Origin: Lachnospiraceae bacterium | Lineage (GTDB): Bacteria > Bacillota > Clostridia > Lachnospirales > Lachnospiraceae | NCBI GenBank assembly: GCA_024680815.1 | Contig: JAILBQ010000033.1 | Span: forward strand, 1 to 64,000 | Direction of reading: 5' to 3' | Length of the DNA stretch: 64,000 nucleotides | Part shown: one piece after another, positions 58,088-64,000 of the stretch | Layout: every line of letters begins with the position of its first letter | Numbering within the stretch: position 1 is the first letter of the stretch | The notes under the pieces: model-generated | Databases searched by the model: none | What the model saw: only the letters and a program-made list of their open reading frames with translations | Told to the model about the DNA's origin: nothing | Position numbers and translations under genes: made by a program

Positions 58088-61000
58088 ATGGGAAAGGGAA
58101 AGCGAATCAGGAAGTTATTATCTATTCTGTTAGCAATCAGCTTATGCTTCGGGGGAGCGGGAACGGCATTCGGCGAACCGGTCGATCCTGCACCGGCGGA
58201 GAACGGCGAAGTCTTCGAGGAGACAGTCAGCCCTGATGAAGCGTTGGAAAACGAGGTGCCTTCCGAAGTAAATTTACCCCAGACCGGGGAGCCGGGAGAA
58301 GGGGCTGAAGGGTCGCAAACCGTTTCAGACGGGGAAGCACCGCAAACCGTTTCAGACGGGGAAGCGCCGAAAACCGTTTCAGACGGGGAAGCACCGGTAA
58401 CCGTATCAGGAGGGGAAGCACCGGGTAGTGTTTCGGGAGAAGAAGTTCCGGAAACTGTTTCGGGAGAAGAGGTTCTTCAGGAAACGGTTTCAGAGACGTC
58501 TGTTCCTTCGGAAAATGCCGCGGAAATCCTGAGCGCGAACGAAGCAGAGACACTTTCGGGAAATGTATTTTACGTATCGGTGAGCTTTGATGCACCGGCT
58601 GAGGAGCTTCTGACGGTTTCCTGCGACGGATCGGAACGGGCGGTTCCGGAGGTCCGAAATGTCAGATTCTATCCTGCAGATGCAGTTGAAAAGTACGGCT
58701 ACAAAATTTATTACAGCTATACGGCAAGCGGAAATACCGTTTCAGGTCAGAATGTGCCGAAGTTCCGGGAACCCGGGGAATATCTGATATCAGTGAACGC
58801 TCTCAGTTCCAACGGCACGGCGGCAAAAATAAGTTCCAACGACGCTACGAACGGAAGAGAGTATAAGGAATTTGTCTTTAAGATTACCGCAGCGGCGGCC
58901 GAGTCTCCGGCGGAGGAGCCGTTAAGCAGAAACTCGCTGGCTTCGCCGAAGAGCCTGAAGGCCACGATTAATTCCAATTTTTCCGTAAAGCTGAGATGGA
59001 AGGGTGTTACCAGCTATACCTCCGGGGGTTCCAGCAAGGGGGTTAAAACCGGATATCTTGTTTACAGATATGACAGGAACGGTGTCTGGAAGAAGCTTAC
59101 CGGGGAGCCCGTTACGTCCAAATCTTTCACAGATGCTACAACAAATGCGGATAACGCGGGATTTATTTACAGAGTGGCGGCCTACGGCTATGATTCATCG
59201 CGGAAGGAGGGCGCCGGCGAATTCGCGTATATCATGTGTACACCCACGGCAATCGCGGCAAGCTCCTTCGGAGATTACGAGGGCTTTGAATTTGAATTTA
59301 TCAATGTGGGCGCAACCTCCTACACGATTGATTCCTATACAAATAAAAAGAATATCAAAACCCAGGTTGTATCAGCGGATTCACTGAAATCGGTTATTGT
59401 GAAGGACAGCCAGGACAGTCTGATCTTTACGGACAGGAGCTTAAGCGGTAACGAAAACAGGAAGCTTAAAATGAATTACCGTGTTAAGGCAAACGAAGTC
59501 CTGCTTTATGATGACGGGAAACAGATAACTGTTCCCGCGACGGGCTATTCGTCGGTTGTGGGCGCGAAGCTTCAGGCTGCGGCACCGCTGCTTACGTCGA
59601 TTTCGTCACCCGATTATATGAGTGTAGACCTGAGCTTCAGTGAAAATTCCGCGGTTTCGGAAAGTGACAAGAACGACTCCTATGTGATTTACAGATCCAC
59701 TAATCGCGGAAAGAGCTACAAAAAGGTGGTCACGATCAAGGCTAAGCAGATAGCTTCTCTTTTGAGTAAAGGTACCCTTACCTATGCTTCCGGAACATAT
59801 ACATACCATTTCACAAATGTGGCGCCGGAAGCGACCTATTACTACAAGCTTCAGGTTGTGGACAACAAGATAGGCAGTGCTCTGAGCAAACCGCTTAACA
59901 TTACGCCGCATCTGACGGATGTTACGGCCATACGCTATATTCCCAAAACTACCAAATCCTCTGTGGTTTCGGTAAATACGGTAGAGGGCGCAAAGGCATA
60001 CATGGTCTATTATGTCCGGATAGACAACGGATCTTCACCGGATGCTGCTGCTCTCAGAAAGAAGTTCAAAGGGAACGGAGTCAAGAAAAAGAAGGTCAGT
60101 GTCAAAAATAATTCGGGAACTTCGGTACAGCTGAGTGTGACGGGGCTCAAAAACGGCTATACCTATGCATTTTATGTGGATCCCATCAGGACGAACGAAA
60201 GGAAGTCACTGGATATCAATCCGGAGAAGGTGGTGTTCGCTACGGGAACGGTTATGCCCGGTGCCCCCACTGTGAAATCCGGGGTGACTTCGCTTAAGAA
60301 AATTTACTTTACATTCTCAAAGGTCGGAGGAGCGACAGGGTATTACGTGGAATACAGTACCGATCCGAACTTCAAGACCGGAGAGGGGAGCTACAAATAC
60401 GTTGACAAGAAGAATTATTCTTCGATTTACAATAAGCGGAAGGTGAGTATAGATGTGGATCCGGGCATTACTTATTATTTCCGGGTTACACCTTACCTTT
60501 CCTCAAAAAACAACAAATCTTATGACGGCTACGGTTATGGAACCAGGGGTGTAACGAGTGATGTGGTCGATGAATTCGGCCGTCCTTACGCGGTCAAGAA
60601 TCTGAAGGCCGTATATTACAGCGGTATAAGCGCCAACGCGAAGCTTACCTGGGAAAACAACAGCAAGAATAAAGGAACCAAGATTTCCGGCTATATGGTG
60701 GAGCGATCGCTTTACAGTTACAGTACCTCGACGAAAAAGTACGACAAGCTTATCAACACAACGGTACTGGTGGGCTTAAAGGACGGGAAGACCAAGACTG
60801 AGTATAAGGACAGCACTCAGAATCAGATCCCCTTCGATACCATGGCGATTTATACCGTTTATCCGGTTTATAAGTCAGACAGGACTAATGCCGGGGATGG
60901 CGGCTATGTCAAGGGCGTGGGAAAAGAGGTGAAATATATGAATATTACCTCGATGAAGTTCTCCAGCTCAAAATATAAGGTTAAAACCGGGGAAAGCACG

Positions 61001-61828
61001 GCTACATCCCTGAAATTAAATCCTTCCAAGTTTGTTACCAATAAAGAGGTGGAATACGAGCTGCACAGTGATGATTATACCGACAGTCAGATTAAGAAGT
61101 ATGTCAAGGTTAATTCCTCAGGAAAGCTTACCGGAATCAAGGAGTATTCCTCAAAGCACGGAATTTACCTCTATGCTTATTCCAAAAACGACAGATCCAT
61201 TTACTGCAGCACAAAGGTTATCGTAAATAAGGGGGATTCCAAAAAATCCGAAGAACCTTCGGACGGAAAAGACCTTGTGGTATGTATTGATCCGGGACAC
61301 GGAGGATCGGACGCCGGGGCTACAGCCGGCGGTGTGAAGGAGAAGGACCTCAATCTTGAATATGCGAAGAAGATAGGAGGATACCTTGAGGACTACGGCG
61401 CAAAGGTATATTACACAAGAACTTCGGATACCTATGTCGGACTGACGGACCGGACTGATTACGCAAAGAGCAAGGGATGCAACCTGTTTATAAGTATTCA
61501 TATGAACAGCGGAAGCTCTTCCGCCAGCGGAACTGAGGTCTACTATTCCATCACAAGCTATGGAAGACCTACGCTGGCAGCGAATATTTCCAAGGCGGTC
61601 TCCGGTGAGCTGGGAATCGGAAACCGCGGAGCGAAGGTCCGGCAGGGAGACAACGGAGACTACTATTCGGTCATAAGAACCTCTGCGGCCAAGGGAATAC
61701 CCGGACTTATCGTCGAGCACGGATTTATTACGAACGATACCGACAGAGCCCGTCTTACAGATTCCGGACGTATGAAGGATGCAGCCAAGGCAGAAGCCAA
61801 AGCCATCGTGAACTACTGGAAAAAATAA
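58088..61828 (+). CDS. Secreted N-acetylmuramoyl-L-alanine amidase with Fn3-like repeats
   Basis: Signal peptide; C-terminal VVCIDPGHGGSDAGATAGGVKEKDLNLEYAKKI...ISIHMNSG...IVEHGFITND. Confidence 0.93.
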   Translation: MGKGKRIRKLLSILLAISLCFGGAGTAFGEPVDPAPAENGEVFEETVSPDEALENEVPSEVNLPQTGEPGEGAEGSQTVSDGEAPQTVSDGEAPKTVSDGEAPVTVSGGEAPGSVSGEEVPETVSGEEVLQETVSETSVPSENAAEILSANEAETLSGNVFYVSVSFDAPAEELLTVSCDGSERAVPEVRNVRFYPADAVEKYGYKIYYSYTASGNTVSGQNVPKFREPGEYLISVNALSSNGTAAKISSNDATNGREYKEFVFKITAAAAESPAEEPLSRNSLASPKSLKATINSNFSVKLRWKGVTSYTSGGSSKGVKTGYLVYRYDRNGVWKKLTGEPVTSKSFTDATTNADNAGFIYRVAAYGYDSSRKEGAGEFAYIMCTPTAIAASSFGDYEGFEFEFINVGATSYTIDSYTNKKNIKTQVVSADSLKSVIVKDSQDSLIFTDRSLSGNENRKLKMNYRVKANEVLLYDDGKQITVPATGYSSVVGAKLQAAAPLLTSISSPDYMSVDLSFSENSAVSESDKNDSYVIYRSTNRGKSYKKVVTIKAKQIASLLSKGTLTYASGTYTYHFTNVAPEATYYYKLQVVDNKIGSALSKPLNITPHLTDVTAIRYIPKTTKSSVVSVNTVEGAKAYMVYYVRIDNGSSPDAAALRKKFKGNGVKKKKVSVKNNSGTSVQLSVTGLKNGYTYAFYVDPIRTNERKSLDINPEKVVFATGTVMPGAPTVKSGVTSLKKIYFTFSKVGGATGYYVEYSTDPNFKTGEGSYKYVDKKNYSSIYNKRKVSIDVDPGITYYFRVTPYLSSKNNKSYDGYGYGTRGVTSDVVDEFGRPYAVKNLKAVYYSGISANAKLTWENNSKNKGTKISGYMVERSLYSYSTSTKKYDKLINTTVLVGLKDGKTKTEYKDSTQNQIPFDTMAIYTVYPVYKSDRTNAGDGGYVKGVGKEVKYMNITSMKFSSSKYKVKTGESTATSLKLNPSKFVTNKEVEYELHSDDYTDSQIKKYVKVNSSGKLTGIKEYSSKHGIYLYAYSKNDRSIYCSTKVIVNKGDSKKSEEPSDGKDLVVCIDPGHGGSDAGATAGGVKEKDLNLEYAKKIGGYLEDYGAKVYYTRTSDTYVGLTDRTDYAKSKGCNLFISIHMNSGSSSASGTEVYYSITSYGRPTLAANISKAVSGELGIGNRGAKVRQGDNGDYYSVIRTSAAKGIPGLIVEHGFITNDTDRARLTDSGRMKDAAKAEAKAIVNYWKK
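58316..58477 (+). repeat. 27-bp coding tandem repeats (about 6 units, 9 aa TVSDGEAPx)
   Basis: QTVSDGEAP/QTVSDGEAP/KTVSDGEAP/VTVSGGEAP/GSVSGEEVP/ETVSGEEVL. Confidence 0.9.
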
Positions 61829-61855
61829 TGCAGTGCCGTTAACAGGAGAAAAGCC

Positions 61856-62590
61856 ATGAAGAAAAAAATTACAGTCGGAGTGATCATCGCTCTGGTGATT
61901 GCCTTTGCGGTGGTGCGGTTCTCCTGCGGAGGGAATAAAAAAGACGGACAGCAGGATGCCGAAGAAGAAATAATCGACGGCGAAGCCGGAGAAGATGAAC
62001 AGGAGGATAGCGCGGCAGCACCGGAAGAAGCCGGTGACGGCGGAGAAACGGAAGAGGACGAGGAAGAACTCCCGATGCTGACGGAAGAGGAGGCAACCGT
62101 ACTCGTTGAAGAAAAACTCGAAGGAATAAAATGCGAGGCCGTATTCAACGATGAAGCGGAGATTGACGGAAAGATCTACTATACTTACACGGTACTGGAC
62201 GAAAACGGGGAAGAAATCGATCAGATGCTTGCTGTGTCAGGTTTTTCCGGGGAGGTGTCCGTCTACGACATTTTAAAAAATACAGTTTCCGACTATTCCG
62301 GGTTTGTATATTTTGATGCCGAAAAAGATGTTCCGGTGAATTGGGAGGGGAGCTTTACAAACGGGAAGCTCAAGTGTATATTGGAACCGTCATCGGAAAA
62401 TATGTTCGAGTTTACCCTCTCCGGCGGAAAGGAATTTGTCGGAGTGGCCGCAGCGGAAGGAAGAGTGGCGGAGTATTCGGATGACAGCCTCGGGCTTAAA
62501 TTTACCATGGACGGGAAAAAGCTGACAATTGAAGACATATCCGGAAAAAGCGGATATGCGGGAACATATGCGAAAGGAGAAAACAAATGA
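61856..62590 (+). CDS. Hypothetical secreted protein with highly acidic linker
   Basis: N-terminal TM with Cys (VVRFSCGG), acidic DGEAGEDEQEDSAAAPEEAGDGGETEEDEEE stretch. Confidence 0.6.
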   Translation: MKKKITVGVIIALVIAFAVVRFSCGGNKKDGQQDAEEEIIDGEAGEDEQEDSAAAPEEAGDGGETEEDEEELPMLTEEEATVLVEEKLEGIKCEAVFNDEAEIDGKIYYTYTVLDENGEEIDQMLAVSGFSGEVSVYDILKNTVSDYSGFVYFDAEKDVPVNWEGSFTNGKLKCILEPSSENMFEFTLSGGKEFVGVAAAEGRVAEYSDDSLGLKFTMDGKKLTIEDISGKSGYAGTYAKGENK

Positions 62591-63576
62591 GTTTTTTTAA
62601 GAAACTGGCCGCCCTGATGCTTTCGGCCCTGGTTTTTGCGGGGAGCTTTGCACCGGTTCAGGCTTTTGCCGCTCCGGCTCCGTCCGGGTTTAAGGGGGTC
62701 TGGATTTCCTATCTGGATATTCAGGCTCGTTTAAAGGGACAGCCTCAGGAAAATTTTGACTCGATCTTCGGCGCTATGTGTGACAAGGCGGCGGCTCAGG
62801 GTTGCAATGCCCTGGTTGTGCATGTCCGCTCACACAATGATGCCATTTATCCTTCAGGGATATATCCCTGGAGCACGGTGATGCTTAACGGAAATCCGGG
62901 CTTTGATCCCCTTGCGGATATGGTTTCGATAGCGCATGGAAAAGGGCTGCAGTTCCATGCCTGGATAAATCCCTACGGTTACAGGAACGGTGTCATTGCA
63001 GGGAATCCGGCGCTGGCCACAAATGAGAATGTTGTTGCCGGAGTGCAGGAAATTATTGCGAATTATCCGGTGGACGGAATTCATTTTGATGATTATTTCC
63101 CTCCTCTCGGTGCGGCGGTTATGAATCAGATGGTTTCCTCCGTACACGGCGTGTGTGAGGCTTCCGGAAAAGTATTCGGTATTTCTCCTCAGGGTAATAT
63201 AGATAATAACCGTGCCATGGGAGCTGACATTGATACCTGGCTTTCCAACCCGGGATATGTGGACTATTTATGCCCGCAGATTTACTGGACAGATCATTAT
63301 GGAGCCGCAGGTAATGTTGCCATGTATTCCACAAGGCTTGCAGCCTGGAAAGCTCTTGATAAGGCAGGAATCCCGCTTTATGTAGGTCTCGCGGCGTACA
63401 GAGCGGGCTCACCCATTGCCTCCGATCCGGGCTGGGGGCTTTCAAACACAAACCTTGCGACACAGGTTGACCAGGCACGTGCAAACGGCTACAGCGGATA
63501 TATCATCTACAGCTACAGTTCGCTGGAAAGTCCTCTTGCGGCGTCGGAGCTTGCGGGATTGGCTTCCAGGGGATGA
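62587..63576 (+). CDS. Glycosyl hydrolase-like family 10 (GHL10/YngK-like) secreted protein
   Basis: GVWISYLDIQ...GCNALVVHVRSHNDAIYPSGIYPWS...FHAWINPY...DGIHFDDYF. Confidence 0.9.
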   Translation: MSFFKKLAALMLSALVFAGSFAPVQAFAAPAPSGFKGVWISYLDIQARLKGQPQENFDSIFGAMCDKAAAQGCNALVVHVRSHNDAIYPSGIYPWSTVMLNGNPGFDPLADMVSIAHGKGLQFHAWINPYGYRNGVIAGNPALATNENVVAGVQEIIANYPVDGIHFDDYFPPLGAAVMNQMVSSVHGVCEASGKVFGISPQGNIDNNRAMGADIDTWLSNPGYVDYLCPQIYWTDHYGAAGNVAMYSTRLAAWKALDKAGIPLYVGLAAYRAGSPIASDPGWGLSNTNLATQVDQARANGYSGYIIYSYSSLESPLAASELAGLASRG

Positions 63577-63610
63577 AATAGTATTAATAATAATATCGGT
63601 TGGACAACGG

Positions 63611-63642
63611 AGTCTGCGGGGCTTTTCCCGCAGACTTTATTG
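63611..63642 (+). terminator. Intrinsic terminator
   Basis: AGTCTGCGGG-gctttt-CCCGCAGACT followed by TTATTG. Confidence 0.8.
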
Positions 63643-63723
63643 TGCTATACTATTAAAACATCGTCCGTAATTGTATGATCATGTGATTGACTGTTTGCAG
63701 GCGGGGTGAAAAGGAAAGATACC

Positions 63724-64000
63724 ATGGGAAAGAAAACGATTATCACCAGGGAACATCCGCTTATCCTGGCAAGCGCTTCACCGAGACGGGCGGAACTTCT
63801 GGAATGCGCTGATATTCCGTTTGTGGTCAGATCGGCGGATGTCGAAGAGGTTTCTTCGGCCGACGATCCTGCAGAATATGCTGAGGAAATTTCCCGTATA
63901 AAGGCAGAGGCCGTGGCGGAAAGAATCTACTGTGATGAGGGAGAGGAGACGGTGGTTCTGGGCGCCGATACAGTTGTCGCCGTACAGGATAAAATCCTCG
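63724..64000 (+). CDS. Maf family nucleotide pyrophosphatase, truncated by window end
   Basis: LILASASPRRAELLECADIPFVV...VLGADTVVAV. Confidence 0.95.
   Translation, partial: MGKKTIITREHPLILASASPRRAELLECADIPFVVRSADVEEVSSADDPAEYAEEISRIKAEAVAERIYCDEGEETVVLGADTVVAVQDKIL

Noticed and set aside
58316-58477. Possible CRISPR-like repeats
   Set aside because: Units are contiguous without spacers and encode in-frame protein repeats; no cas genes
58227-58595. Repetitive Leu/Pro-rich minus-strand ORF
   Set aside because: Mirror of the amidase 27-bp tandem repeats
1-64000. Search for tRNA/rRNA genes, transposases, integrases, prophage
   Set aside because: None recognised by eye; a tRNAscan/Infernal run would be needed to exclude small RNAs

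Overview
The window is a densely coding bacterial chromosome segment. Gene content (NHLM/NHLP export genes, Wzm/Wzt plus many GT2 enzymes, MecA, DegV, HtrA, LCP) suggests a Firmicute, probably Lachnospiraceae; that assignment is inference. I saw no tRNA, rRNA, CRISPR array, phage or transposase. Layout: (i) 1-17 kb is housekeeping and metabolism: a GT2 fragment, carB, dCMP deaminase, mecA, HD-GYP, degV, ferredoxin, HAD, a polyamine ABC operon in the order potA-C-D-B, a phosphohexomutase homologue that has lost its catalytic motifs, and an acyl-CoA synthetase-like enzyme. (ii) 17-43 kb is a large ABC-transporter-dependent surface polysaccharide locus: rfbB/rfbA/GH25/rfbC, wzm/wzt, a methyltransferase-kinase-like protein resembling WbdD in architecture, many GT2s, GtrA, a flippase-like protein, an APH-like kinase, HAD, a polyprenyl glycosylphosphotransferase and LCP. 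(iii) 43-48.7 kb has glmS, htrA, an LspA-like protein and a divergent ClpX. (iv) 48.7-55.4 kb (possibly to 58 kb) is an NHLM/NHLP-type peptide export locus: a truncated HlyD-like protein, a double-glycine precursor with a 4-Cys CPTCGG core, a C39 peptidase ABC exporter, a second ABC exporter, an ECF sigma factor and small uncharacterised proteins. It has no recognisable modification enzyme, and two matching putative ECF promoters lie upstream of the precursor and the sigma gene. This is the best candidate for an undescribed system. (v) 58-64 kb has an MBOAT/SGNH pair just upstream, then a repeat-containing amidase, a GHL10 hydrolase and maf (partial). All assignments come from reading the sequence and recalling family motifs; no database search was run.
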